A model generated the notes under the pieces. The model made no database searches. It was not told the DNA's origin and saw only the letters and a list, made by a program, of their open reading frames with translations. A DNA stretch of 64,000 nucleotides. Source: JACDAN01 sp963802375 (GTDB taxonomy: Bacteria > Actinomycetota > Thermoleophilia > Gaiellales > Gaiellaceae). This document shows, piece by piece, positions 17,755 to 26,188 of the stretch; the first letter of the stretch is position 1; each line of letters starts with the position of its first letter. Location of the stretch: positions 195,528 to 259,527 of the forward strand of contig CAWDIJ010000004.1 in assembly GCA_963802375.1 (NCBI GenBank), given 5' to 3'. Made by a program: the position numbers and the translations under genes.

Positions 17755-19090
17755 TGGAGAGCGTGGAGTCACAGATCGCAGAGTGGCGCGACTACGTCGC
17801 GAACGCGCCGGGCGTCAACGGTCGCGACGTCGACGAGCTGGAGGATCATCTTCGCGGCCAGATCGCTGAGCTGAACTCGGCAGGCCTCGCGGACGACGAA
17901 GCGTTCCTTGTCGCCGTGAAGCGGATGGGCGACCTCGACAGCCTGTCCCGAGAGTACGCACGCGAACACAGCGGGCGACTCTGGAAACAGCTCTTCCGAA
18001 CTGACGACGAGCCGGCGCGCGCGGCCGGCGGCTGGGTCGAGCCGCTCGCCTTCGCCGTGGCTGCGGCGGTCACGATCCAGATCGCCCGCCTCGTCGCGGA
18101 CTTCCCCGACGAGGAGCCGACTTGGTTCGCCGGAACCTCAGTCTGTTCGTGTTGCCGTTCCTCGCCGGGTACTTCGCCCGCCGGCGGCAGCTCAACCTTC
18201 AGCAATGCGCGCTGGCGGCGGCGCCGTTCGCGCTCGCCGCGCTCGTGGTCAACCTCTACCCGTGGGACGCGGACTCGTCGACCGAGGAGCTCGTCGCGCT
18301 CCACCTGCCCGTCGCGCTGTGGTTCGTCGTCGCCTACCCGTACATGGGCGGCACGATCCGATCGCACGAGCGGCGCATGGATTTCGTCCGCTTCACGGGC
18401 GAGTGGTTCATCTACTACGTGTTGATCGCGCTCGGGGGTGGGGTGCTCATGGGCCTGACCGCTGCGATCCTCGAGCCCACGGGCGTCGACGTCGAACGGA
18501 TCATCGAGTGGGTTCTGCCCTCGGGGGCCGCGGGCGCCGTGATCGTCGCCGCGTGGCTCGTCGAGTCGAAGCAAAGGGTCGTGGAGAACATGGCGCCGGT
18601 TCTCACGATGCTCTTCACGCCGCTGTTCGCGGTGATGCTGGCCGTCTCCGCCGTCGTCTACGCGGTGACCGGTCTCGGCGACGCCTTCGACCGCGACCTC
18701 GTCAGCGTCTTCGACGCCCTGCTGGTGGTCGTCCTCGCGCTCGTCTTGTACGGGATGTCGGCGCGGGACCCCTCGGAGTCGCCGGGCTGGATGGACCGCA
18801 TCCAGCTGGTCGCCGTCGTCAGCGCCCTCGTCCTCGACGTGATGGTGCTCGGCGCGATGATCGCGCGGATCGGCGACCTCGGGCTCACGCCGAACCGAAC
18901 GGCAGCGGTCGGCCTCAACCTCGTCCTCCTCGTGAACCTGGCCGGGGCCGCCTGGCTCTCCGCACGGTTCCTAACTGGACGCAGCAGGCTCCACCGGCTC
19001 GAGCACTGGCAGACGACCTACCTACCCGTCTTCGCCCTCTGGGCCGCCGCGGTCGTGGTCGTGCTCCCACCGCTATTCACCTTCGACTGA
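17754..19090 (+). CDS. HAAS-domain membrane protein (partner of PadR), frameshifted
   Basis: About 445 residues. Residues 1-90 are the HAAS / permease-prefix domain that regularly follows padR genes (WRDYV, DVDELEDHLRGQI, AVKRMGDLDSLSREYAREH). The rest is an integral membrane region of about nine to ten helices, DUF4153-like. The frame breaks near 18128-18132, where one base seems missing; the second frame starts at once with RNLSLFVLPFLAGYF and continues to the stop at 19090. The one-base start/stop overlap with padR implies a two-gene operon. What the membrane part senses or transports is unknown. Confidence 0.8.
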
Positions 19091-19138
19091 CCCGGGCCTC
19101 TCGGTCAACCGGAACAGAATCCTCAAGTCAGACGTTTA

Positions 19139-20035
19139 GTGTCGGGCATGGCGGGTGCAACGCGCCTCCTCGTCGTCACGGCGATCGCGACCGGCGTCGC
19201 GGCCGCAGCTGCGCACGCCGGCCCGGAAGCAGTTGGCACGCGCGGCTCATGGCTCGCGCTCGTCCAAGGCGGCGACGAATCCCGCATCGTCCTCATGAAG
19301 CCGGATGGAAGCCGGCGCCGGATCCTTGTTCCGGCCGAGTTCGGCGTGCAGTCGCCTGCGTGGCGACCGGACGGGCGGGCAGTTGCCTTCGTGAGCTCCC
19401 GCCGCGGAAACCCCGGGATCTTTCTCGCCGACGTTGAGACCAGGCGCGTGCAAAGGCTCGTCGCTCGGGGGAGGACCGGGCGCGGCGACCCGGCGTTCTC
19501 CGCCGATGGGCGGTTCATCGCCTACACGCGCTCGTTCCGTGGCAGCGACATCCTCGTCGCCCGCGCGGACGGGTCGCGGCCGCGCGTGGTCTTTCGAGAC
19601 GGGCGCCCGAACACCGAGCCGACATGGGCGCCCGACGGTACGCGCATCGCGTTCGTCCGGAACACCCGCGTCGCCGTCGTCTCCGTCCGGACGCGGCGGG
19701 CGCGGTTGCTCAGCCCCGGCGACGAGTGGGCGAGCAGTCCCGCCTGGGCGCCAAACGGCCGGTCGATCGCGTTCGTACGCAGGCCGGTCAACTCCGACCG
19801 TGGACGCCTGGCTGTCATGCGCCCCGACGGGAGCGGGCTCCGCAATCTCGCCCCGCACCTCCAGGACGTCGTTGACGTCGCTTGGTCCCCGGACAGCCGC
19901 TGGCTCGTCTTCACACGCCGCATCTCCCCGGACTCCGACGTGTTCCGCCTCCGGCTGTCGGACGGCGCCGTGCGCAAGGTGACGCGAAACAGCATCTCGG
20001 ACTACGACCCTGCGTGGGGCCCGCCGCGCTCCTAG
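19139..20035 (+). CDS. Exported TolB-like beta-propeller (PD40 repeats)
   Basis: 298 residues. The signal peptide ends near AAAHA (residue 27). At least five PD40/WD40-like units follow, recognisable by SPAWRPDGRAVAFVS, DPAFSADGRFIAYT, EPTWAPDGTRIAFV, SPAWAPNGRSIAFV and DVAWSPDSRWLVFT. The fold binds proteins or ligands outside the membrane and has no catalytic motif. The start may be GTG 19139 or ATG 19148; both keep the signal peptide. There is no operon partner on this strand. Confidence 0.85.
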   Translation: MSGMAGATRLLVVTAIATGVAAAAAHAGPEAVGTRGSWLALVQGGDESRIVLMKPDGSRRRILVPAEFGVQSPAWRPDGRAVAFVSSRRGNPGIFLADVETRRVQRLVARGRTGRGDPAFSADGRFIAYTRSFRGSDILVARADGSRPRVVFRDGRPNTEPTWAPDGTRIAFVRNTRVAVVSVRTRRARLLSPGDEWASSPAWAPNGRSIAFVRRPVNSDRGRLAVMRPDGSGLRNLAPHLQDVVDVAWSPDSRWLVFTRRISPDSDVFRLRLSDGAVRKVTRNSISDYDPAWGPPRS

Positions 20036-20060
20036 CGAAGGCGGTAGAGCCAGCCGACTC

Positions 20061-20501
20061 CTACGAGTCCTGCCGGCCTGGCGAACGGCGGTACGTGATC
20101 TGCAGGTCGTCCGCCCACGTCTCGTCGTCACGCGAAAGCCTCCCCAGACCCTCCATGGTGTCGTCATCGTCCTCGAACGTCACCGTCATGCGTTGCGAGA
20201 ACTCCGGCGCGTCGCGCGCCATCTCCAACCCGTTCTCCAGCACGCGGAACTCGTAGACCCGGTGGACGCCGCGCGAGTCGAAGTAGTGCCATTGGAGACC
20301 GTCGGTGTCGCCGATTATCGAGATGGGGTCGGGGAAGTCGGGGTGGTCGCTGTGCGAATGCCAGATCAGGAACCGCTCCCCTTCGAGCCACCGCACCTCG
20401 GCGGTGCCGCTGACGATCGTCCCTGGAAGTGCGGGGTGAGTCGCTTGAGTCGTCCACGCGCCGACCAGCCGCCGGCCCAGTTGCTCGAGATCGGCGCTCA
20501 C
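20061..20501 (-). CDS. Conserved cytoplasmic protein, DUF1579/lipocalin-like
   Basis: 146 residues, GTG start at 20501 overlapping the stop of the MBL gene (GTGA). Beta-rich, with LVGAWTTQATHP at the start and a W-F-H rich core (ERFLIWHSHSDHPDFPD, LQWHYFDSRGVHRVYEFR) typical of small ligand-binding barrels used as DUF1579-like proteins. No signal peptide. The last gene of an apparent operon running from 22020 down to 20061. No enzyme residues can be assigned. Confidence 0.72.
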   Translation of the reverse strand: MSADLEQLGRRLVGAWTTQATHPALPGTIVSGTAEVRWLEGERFLIWHSHSDHPDFPDPISIIGDTDGLQWHYFDSRGVHRVYEFRVLENGLEMARDAPEFSQRMTVTFEDDDDTMEGLGRLSRDDETWADDLQITYRRSPGRQDS

Positions 20502-21160
20502 GAGAGCGCGCGCTCGAGCGCATTACGGTCCGTCGGCGCTCCGTGCGTCGGGAGCACGTGCTCGACAGGCAGCTCGAGCAGCGGACGCAAGCCTTCGACG
20601 ACCTGCTCCTGCGTCATGTCCGGAGGCAGCCACCGGGGATTGATCCCAAGCCCACTTCCGAAGTCGACGAGCGTGTCGCCGGCGATGACCGCCCGATGGC
20701 TCTCGATCCAGAGCACCATGTCATTCGGCTTTTGTCCGGGAAACGCCTCGACACCGACGTCCAGTCGGTCGCCCGCCGCGTACAGGTGCGCCTCGCCGAT
20801 CCCCTCCTTGAGGAGCCAGACGACGTCGGGGCTGCCGTCGCCCGCCTGCTCGGCGGTGATGCCGTACATCCGCATGAGGTCTTCCGCGCTATCGGGCAGC
20901 GGCGTGTAGACGGGTGCGCCGAACCGCTCGACCAGACCCTGCGCGTCCCGCTCGTGCCAAGGCGCGGTCAACACGACTGCCGTCTCGCTCTCGGTTGCGA
21001 GCGTCTCGATCTCGCTCGGAGGGGCGATCGGGTCGAAGAGCAGCAGGCGCTCGCCGTCGTCGATTGCGTAGGAGGAGAAGTTCTGATCCCAAGGCTCGCT
21101 CGGCTCCCAGTCCGGGTGCGGTGCCTGCCAGTGCCAAAGTCCAGCCCGTAGCTCGCGCAA
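20498..21160 (-). CDS. MBL-fold protein with variant metal-binding motif
   Basis: 220 residues from TTG 21160 (LRELRAGLWHWQAPHPDW). Metallo-beta-lactamase fold features are SSYAIDDGERLLLFDP, the GDTLVDFG aspartate motif (VIAGDTLVD) and a late LPTHGAP histidine. The canonical HxHxDH is replaced by TAPWHERDAQG, a variant with fewer metal ligands. A hydrolase with an altered or missing second metal site is possible. The TTG start is inferred from the short gap to the hydrolase stop. The GTGA overlap downstream implies coupling with the DUF1579-like gene. Confidence 0.78.
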   Translation of the reverse strand: MRELRAGLWHWQAPHPDWEPSEPWDQNFSSYAIDDGERLLLFDPIAPPSEIETLATESETAVVLTAPWHERDAQGLVERFGAPVYTPLPDSAEDLMRMYGITAEQAGDGSPDVVWLLKEGIGEAHLYAAGDRLDVGVEAFPGQKPNDMVLWIESHRAVIAGDTLVDFGSGLGINPRWLPPDMTQEQVVEGLRPLLELPVEHVLPTHGAPTDRNALERALS

Positions 21161-21183
21161 CGGCGCAACGCTAACGCGCGCGG

Positions 21184-22020
21184 CTAGTTGGCGGTGAGGC
21201 GTCGAAGCGCTGCGCGAACTGCGCCGGGCGCCTCGACCCAGATGAAATGCCCGGCGCCCTCGACGACCTCGACCCAGGCGCCCGGAATCCGCTCGGCCCC
21301 GTCCGTCGAGGCGCCGAGGGGCATTGGGCTCCGTGAGCCGTGGACGAAGCCGACGGGGACGCGAATCTGCGGCAGCCCCGCTTCGAGCGCCGGCAGCGCT
21401 GCCTGGATCGACGGCACCATCTCGGCCGAGCGCTCGCTCGAAATTCGCAGATCGGGCATCGGCGGTGCGCGCTCGGGATCGGCGAAGTACGCGGGCCAGA
21501 CGAGGCGCATCCCCTCGAGCGCCAGCTCGTCGTCGACCGCGCCCGCCATCGACAGCTCGTCGATCTCGCGCGCCCGCTCGCGCACGTGCTCTGGCGTCCG
21601 GCGAAAGATCTCCTCGTCGAACTCCGGCCAGCGTCCGTCGCTGATCGGGCCGAGCGGTTCGACGGCAAGCACGCCAAGGAGCCGCTCCGGCATCGCCTCC
21701 GCGACGTGGAGCGCGAGGTGCCCGCCCCACGAATGGCCGACGACGTACGCCGTTTGCCAGCCGAGCGCGTCGAGGACGCGGCGGGCATCCCCGACATCGG
21801 CCGCGACCGTGTATGGCCCTCCCACCGCCGACGGCTCCTGCCCTCGCTGCTGGTACCACGCGACGTCGTTCTCCTCCGCGAGCTCGTCGGCGAGGTCTCG
21901 CAGGTAGTCGAAGCCGAGTCCCGGCCCCCCGTGAAGCAGGAGCACCGGCGGCCCACTTCCGGCGCGGCGACCGGCGATCAGCGGCCCGTCGTCGTTCGTG
22001 GTGAACTCAGCCCACGCCAC
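21184..22020 (-). CDS. Alpha/beta hydrolase, proline iminopeptidase-like
   Basis: 278 residues, GTG start. Oxyanion motif LLLHGGPG (28-35), nucleophile elbow GHSWGG, and the catalytic histidine in GAGHFIWVEAPG near the C-terminus; a lid domain lies between. The HGGPG motif is typical of proline iminopeptidases and related amidases/esterases. Cytoplasmic, no signal. Upstream of the MBL gene by 23 bases on the same strand. Confidence 0.88.
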   Translation of the reverse strand: MAWAEFTTNDDGPLIAGRRAGSGPPVLLLHGGPGLGFDYLRDLADELAEENDVAWYQQRGQEPSAVGGPYTVAADVGDARRVLDALGWQTAYVVGHSWGGHLALHVAEAMPERLLGVLAVEPLGPISDGRWPEFDEEIFRRTPEHVRERAREIDELSMAGAVDDELALEGMRLVWPAYFADPERAPPMPDLRISSERSAEMVPSIQAALPALEAGLPQIRVPVGFVHGSRSPMPLGASTDGAERIPGAWVEVVEGAGHFIWVEAPGAVRAALRRLTAN

Positions 22021-22031
22021 CAGCCGCGCTG

Positions 22032-22316
22032 CTACTCCGTCATACGGAAGGCGACTTGGTATTTCTCGACCGAGCTGCGCTGGCCGGGGGTGTCGCCGGC
22101 CGGCATCGCGTTCAGAGCCGCGTCGCCGCGCCGGTAGTCGTCCTCGGTCTCGAAGAAGAGGATCACAAGCAACTTGTCGGTTTCCGGATCACGAAGGACG
22201 ACGATCTCCTTGGCCGGCACGTCGTCCGGGCGCTCGCCGCCCTCCATCTCGCGCTGCATCTCCGCCATTCGATCGCTATTCACGCCATCGAAGGAAACGA
22301 CTCGTGCGAGCGGCAT
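22032..22316 (-). CDS. Small dimeric alpha-beta barrel protein (ABM-like), unknown function
   Basis: 94 residues; AAAGGAGGT lies four bases before ATG 22316, a very strong ribosome site. Sequence pattern ARVVSFDGVNSDRMAEM, then EIVVLRDPETDKLLVILFFETEDDYRRGDAALNAMP, then a final strand resembles ferredoxin-like antibiotic-biosynthesis-monooxygenase folds. No haem or catalytic residue can be assigned. Starts in the gap between ltrA and the hydrolase and is probably the first gene of that operon. Confidence 0.7.
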   Translation of the reverse strand: MPLARVVSFDGVNSDRMAEMQREMEGGERPDDVPAKEIVVLRDPETDKLLVILFFETEDDYRRGDAALNAMPAGDTPGQRSSVEKYQVAFRMTE

Positions 22317-22349
22317 CTTTACCTCCTTTTCGACAGGTTCCGAACGACT

Positions 22350-23510
22350 CTAGCCTTCCATCGACGCGAGGGCCGAGCGCGACTCCGCGCGGGCCTCGCG
22401 CCACCACACCAGCTCGTACGCGTGCAACGCCAGCCAGACTGCGGTGACGAGCGCCAGCGCGGCTAGTGCCGGGACCATTGTCGCGAGCGGTAGCAGGAGT
22501 ACGAATGCGAGCGCAGCCAGAAATCGACCGCTGCTCACGAAAAACCGGCGGACGATCCGTACTCGGATCGCCCAGTACGTAAGCAGGTAGAGCGCGCTTC
22601 CGCCGCAGAGCGCGAAGGCCGCGACGGTGTCGAGCTCCTCGCCAACGTGGCCGACAATCGTCTTCATGGCGAATGCGAAGAGCACGATGCCGACGATCAT
22701 CGGGAAGTGCCCGTACGCGTACAGATCGCGGGCCAGTGCCACGCGCTCTGCACCCTCGCGCTCATGGAGGATCTGCTCGCCGCGGATCGAGAAGAAGTCG
22801 AAGTACGCGAGCCAGAACGACGTGGCGACGAGGAGTCCGAGGATCGCCGCCGCGACCTCGCCTGGCCCGATCCCGATCCCGGTGGCGCCAATCCCGATCG
22901 AGATGAACGCCTCGCCGAGCGCGATGATCACCACGAGGCCGTGGCGCTCCGCGAAGTGGGACGGGTGCAGGCGCCATCCCGTCGACCCGCTCAGAACGCC
23001 GCCGACGTAGGCGCACGCCAGCGCGGCGAGCCAGAGCCAGATGCGTGCGCCGTCCGTGAAGCCCGCGAGGAAGATCAGGGTCGCGCCCGACAGCGTCCAC
23101 GGCGCCAGCCGAAGCACGGCGCCGAGCAGGTCGCGGCTACCGCGGCCGGCGAGGGCGTAGAGCGCGGTGTGCATCGCCCAGACGACGACGAAGGCGGCGC
23201 CGAAGAGCACGCCGTCGTCCTCGAACACTCCCGGCACGACGAGCGCCGCGACGAACATCGCGATCAGCGCGATGAGCAGCGCGGCGCCGACTACCTCCTC
23301 CTCGGGGTCGACCGTGTTCGTCAGCCAGGCATACGCCGACCACGTCCACCAGAGCGCAGCCAGCACGAGCACGCCGCGGCCGAGCCCGGCCCAGGTCGGA
23401 TCGTCGGAGAGCAGCGTCGCGACCTGCGTGAACGCGAACACGAAGACGAGGTCGAAGAAGAGCTCTCGCGGCGTGACGCGGTGCTCATGGTTGACTGCGG
23501 TCACGGGCAT
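22350..23510 (-). CDS. ltrA: Low temperature requirement protein A (LtrA family) membrane protein
   Basis: 386 residues with about ten to eleven membrane helices. The family signature VTPRELFFDLVFVFAFTQV lies at residues 11-29, and WWTWSAYAWLTNTVD follows; later FAERHGLVVIIALGEAFISIG is also typical. Function is unclear beyond a cold-growth phenotype in Listeria. ATG 23510 is chosen because the signature normally starts about ten residues in. Divergent from the GNAT gene, 28 bases apart. Confidence 0.9.
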   Translation of the reverse strand: MPVTAVNHEHRVTPRELFFDLVFVFAFTQVATLLSDDPTWAGLGRGVLVLAALWWTWSAYAWLTNTVDPEEEVVGAALLIALIAMFVAALVVPGVFEDDGVLFGAAFVVVWAMHTALYALAGRGSRDLLGAVLRLAPWTLSGATLIFLAGFTDGARIWLWLAALACAYVGGVLSGSTGWRLHPSHFAERHGLVVIIALGEAFISIGIGATGIGIGPGEVAAAILGLLVATSFWLAYFDFFSIRGEQILHEREGAERVALARDLYAYGHFPMIVGIVLFAFAMKTIVGHVGEELDTVAAFALCGGSALYLLTYWAIRVRIVRRFFVSSGRFLAALAFVLLLPLATMVPALAALALVTAVWLALHAYELVWWREARAESRSALASMEG

Positions 23511-23538
23511 CCGTCTAGTTAGTTTGAAGCCACCGGCG

Positions 23539-24009
23539 ATGATTTCGCTCCACCCCATCGACTCGAGCAACTACCGCGAGGCCATCGAGCTCTCGGTCGC
23601 ATCTGACCAGCAGCGGTTCGTCGCGCCGAATCTGCAGTCGCTCGCCGACGCGTACGTCTGGCGGAACGCCGCCGAGCCGTACGCCGTCTACTCGGACGAC
23701 GAGATGGTCGGCTTCGCGCTGCTGTTCCCGCTCGCTGACGGCGGAGACGACGACTCCATACCCGAACCCGGCACCGAACGCGGGATCATCCTCGTCCGTC
23801 TGATGATCGACAGGCGCTTCCAGGGTCGTGCGTACGGGCGAGCCGCGCTCGACGCGATCGTCAAGCTCGTTCGCGACCGCGGACTACCGACCATCCGGCT
23901 CTCGGTCGTGCCTGAGAACGAGCAGGCCCTGGAGTTCTACCGCCGGAATGGGTTTGCCGAGACCGGCGAGATCCACGGCGGCGAGATCGTGATGGAGCGC
24001 CAGATCTAG
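23539..24009 (+). CDS. GNAT family N-acetyltransferase
   Basis: 156 residues. Acetyl-CoA binding motif A is seen as LVRLMIDRRFQGRAYGRAAL (pyrophosphate loop QGRAYG), followed by motif B with NEQALEFYRRNGFAETGE. The N-terminal part resembles diamine (spermine/spermidine) acetyltransferases (HPIDSSNYREAIELSV), so a polyamine substrate is possible but unproven. It is followed 10 bases later by the YCII gene on the same strand. Confidence 0.88.
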   Translation: MISLHPIDSSNYREAIELSVASDQQRFVAPNLQSLADAYVWRNAAEPYAVYSDDEMVGFALLFPLADGGDDDSIPEPGTERGIILVRLMIDRRFQGRAYGRAALDAIVKLVRDRGLPTIRLSVVPENEQALEFYRRNGFAETGEIHGGEIVMERQI

Positions 24010-24019
24010 ACTCGACGTC

Positions 24020-24324
24020 ATGGCGCTGCGGATCCCACGCGTCGTTCTCCGCGTCGGCCCAGGGCCGACCTGGGCGAGCGGCCTGCCGGAGGACCAGCCG
24101 GGCTGGGACGAGCACGCGGCGTTCATCAACGCTCAGATCGACGCCGGGCTCTTCATCATGGGCGGCACGTGGGCCGGAAGGCTCGGCTCGATGTCGATCT
24201 GGGAAGCGTGAACGCGGACGAGGTCCGCGAGTTGATGCAGCAGGACCCGTTCGTCCAGAACGGCGTCTTCGTGATCGAGGACCTCGCCGACTGGACCGTC
24301 TACGTCGACACGAGAATCGAGTAG
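24020..24324 (+). pseudogene. YCII-like protein, broken by one frameshift
   Basis: The first 60 codons (LRVGPGPTWASGLPEDQPGWDEH, then GGTWAGRLGSMSIWEA) resemble the start of YCII-related ferredoxin-like proteins and hit TGA at 24209-24211. One base later the other frame continues NADEVRELMQQDPFVQNGVF to the stop at 24324, the normal end of the family (DPFV motif). A one-base loss near 24208 explains the break. It may be a true pseudogene or a sequencing error; the intact downstream frame favours error. No catalytic role is known for most family members. Confidence 0.7.
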
Positions 24325-24325
24325 T

Positions 24326-24424
24326 TCACATCCGGACCGGGCTCTGGAGCCGGTAGGCCGCCTGCGTCCCGTCGAAACCCTTGAGCTCCAGCTCCTCGGG
24401 CTCCGCTGTCAGTCCCTGCGTCGT
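24326..24424 (-). pseudogene. Remnant of the 3' end of an adenylate cyclase-type gene
   Basis: On the minus strand these bases read TQGLTAEPEELELKGFDG, then TQAAYRLQSPVRM and a stop. This closely matches the end of the big cyclase at 27326 (AAEPEQLQLKGFDG, KQAAYRISTPVRA). Nothing upstream continues the cyclase: the DHFR-like gene ends at 24424. This looks like the last 30-odd codons left after deletion of a paralogous gene. It sits in the 100-base gap between two otherwise unrelated genes. Confidence 0.75.
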
Positions 24425-24981
24425 CACGGAAGGCGATAGCGGAGGTGGACGACGCCGCTGCTGAACCGGTGCTCGTCGATGAGCTTCAGATCGACGCGCA
24501 TGTCGGTCGGCAGTGCGGGGGTGCGCCCACCGAGGACGACTGGCCAGACGAACAAGGCCAATTCGTCGACCAGCCCAGCGACGAGAGCCTGGGCTGCCAG
24601 ATTCGGGCCACCGACCAACAGATCCCTACTGGCGGCGGCCTTCAGCTCACGTACCGCGCTCGGGTCGAAGTGCCGTTCGAGCCGAGTGTTCGCGGTGCGT
24701 GGTGTGGCGAGGGTCGAGGAGTAGACGACCTTGTCCGCCGCCTGCCATGCGCTCGCGTAGTCGGCCATGAGGTCCGACTGGTTGGCCAGGGTGGCGTCGG
24801 TCTCCCACACAGCCAGGGTCTCGTACATGCGCCGCCCATAGAGGTAGGTGCCTGCGGACCGCATGAGCTCTGTGATGAACACGAACACGTCGTCGTCGGG
24901 CGGAGCCCAGTCGAAGGCGCCGCGCTCATCCTCGGTGCAGCCGTCTAGGGACATGTTCGACGCGTAGATCAACTTCGCCAT
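24424..24981 (-). CDS. Dihydrofolate reductase-like protein (RibD C-terminal fold)
   Basis: 185 residues; GGAG lies eight bases before ATG 24981. RibD_C-type fold: LIYASNMSLDGCTED, YLYGRRMYETLAVWE, the GGPNLAAQALVAGLVDEL motif for NADPH binding and VLGGRTPAL. The family reduces pterin- or flavin-like compounds; the true substrate of these stand-alone actinobacterial members is unknown. No operon partner; the 190 bases upstream to 25260 hold no recognisable gene. Confidence 0.85.
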   Translation of the reverse strand: MAKLIYASNMSLDGCTEDERGAFDWAPPDDDVFVFITELMRSAGTYLYGRRMYETLAVWETDATLANQSDLMADYASAWQAADKVVYSSTLATPRTANTRLERHFDPSAVRELKAAASRDLLVGGPNLAAQALVAGLVDELALFVWPVVLGGRTPALPTDMRVDLKLIDEHRFSSGVVHLRYRLP

Positions 24982-25259
24982 GACACGCTCCTGCATCACC
25001 GTCGACAAACTCGACGCCCTCGTCCAACCCTGGGGCGGGGAAGAGCCACTCGATGATCGTCCCAGCAATGCCGGTCGGCCGCACGCCGAAGTGCCGATCG
25101 GGGACGCCGCATGCGTTGGCTGACGCCAGCACTAGCCGACCCGTCAGCCGCGGCAGAGCGTCGGCCGAGCACTCGTAAGGATTTCGTTATTAGCAGGAGC
25201 TTTTTGCCGTGACCGGGAACACCCTGTGAGGGAGAACGAAAAACAGGAGGCTCAGGAAC

Positions 25260-26141
25260 ATGCGAACGCTCTTCATCGCGGTCGCGGCCGCCCTCGCGCT
25301 GACAGCGCTCGGATCCGCCACGGCCGCCAACCAAACCGTCACGATCACGCGCACGGGGTTCGTGCCGGCGGACGTCACCATCAACGTCGGCGAGACGGTG
25401 ACGTGGCGGAACACCGACGCCAACTCGCACCAGGTCGTCTTCGACCGTGCGCCGTGCAACCTGACGATCTCGTCCGGCCAGAGCGCGTCGTGCACCTTCC
25501 GCGCCGGCGGGCGGTTCAGCTACCAGGACCGCTCACAGCAGCCGCGGCTCCGCGGGACCGTGACCGTCAACGGGCCTCGTGCGTCCGTGACGCTCACCGC
25601 TCCCCGTACCACCGCGACCTTCGCTGCCCCGGTCACGCTCTCCGGCGTCGTCTCGAGCCAGGCGGCCGGTCAGTCGGTCGCGATCAACGCGCAGGAGTGC
25701 GGCAAGACGTCCTTCACCCGCCTGGGCTCTGCGACGACGACCGCGAACGGCAACTGGACGTTCACCGTCAGGCCGAAGATCAACACCGTCTACCAGTCGC
25801 GCTGGCGCACGAACGACAGCTCGGCCGTCACGTTGAAGGTCCGGCCGGCGATCCGTCTGACCCGCGCCGGCTCGCGCTTCACTGCGCGGGTAACCGCGGC
25901 CCAGTCGTTCACGCGCAAGACGATCGTGCTCCAGCGCTACCGCGCCGTCCTCCGGCGGTGGGCGACGCTGAGGCGTGTCACCCTCAGCGGGTCGACGACA
26001 CCGACGGCCGGCACGTTCGTCACAACGGCGAAGTTCCGCTCGCAGATCCGCCGCGGCTGGCGGCTCCGGGTGCTCCTGCCGCAGGGACAGGCCGGCACCT
26101 GCTATCTGGCCGCGCCGAGCAACACGCTCCGCGTGCGCTGA
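25260..26141 (+). CDS. Exported cupredoxin-like protein with a degenerate copper site
   Basis: 293 residues; CAGGAGG lies about nine bases before ATG 25260. Signal peptide 1-22. Residues 24-103 fit a plastocyanin-type fold (GFVPADVTINVGETVTWRN, SHQVVF, CTFRAGGRFSYQD). The first copper histidine remains (SHQ), but the C-x-x-H-x-x-M segment after the Tyr is DRSQQPRLRG, with no Cys, His or Met ligand. The remaining 190 residues form two Ig-like or bacterial surface beta domains (SVTLTAPRTTATFAAPVTL, then VRPAIRLTRAGSRF). Probably an envelope protein whose cupredoxin domain no longer holds type 1 copper. Confidence 0.8.
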   Translation: MRTLFIAVAAALALTALGSATAANQTVTITRTGFVPADVTINVGETVTWRNTDANSHQVVFDRAPCNLTISSGQSASCTFRAGGRFSYQDRSQQPRLRGTVTVNGPRASVTLTAPRTTATFAAPVTLSGVVSSQAAGQSVAINAQECGKTSFTRLGSATTTANGNWTFTVRPKINTVYQSRWRTNDSSAVTLKVRPAIRLTRAGSRFTARVTAAQSFTRKTIVLQRYRAVLRRWATLRRVTLSGSTTPTAGTFVTTAKFRSQIRRGWRLRVLLPQGQAGTCYLAAPSNTLRVR

Positions 26142-26152
26142 CAGTTGAGACC

Positions 26153-26182
26153 GTGAGGGGCGTCCGCAGGGCGCCCCCTCAC
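26153..26182. terminator. Hairpin between convergent genes
   Basis: GTGAGGGG / CCCCTCAC, an eight-base stem enclosing further G/C pairing, in the 47 bases between two converging genes. No long T run follows on either strand, so termination is inferred from position and stem strength. Confidence 0.55.
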
Positions 26183-26188
26183 GCCGAA

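Noticed and set aside
24926..25132. Short minus-strand frame upstream of the DHFR-like gene
   Set aside because: Some normal-looking codons (GTIIEWLFPAPGLDEG) but no start signal, no family and overlap with the DHFR-like gene's start; left as unassigned intergenic sequence.
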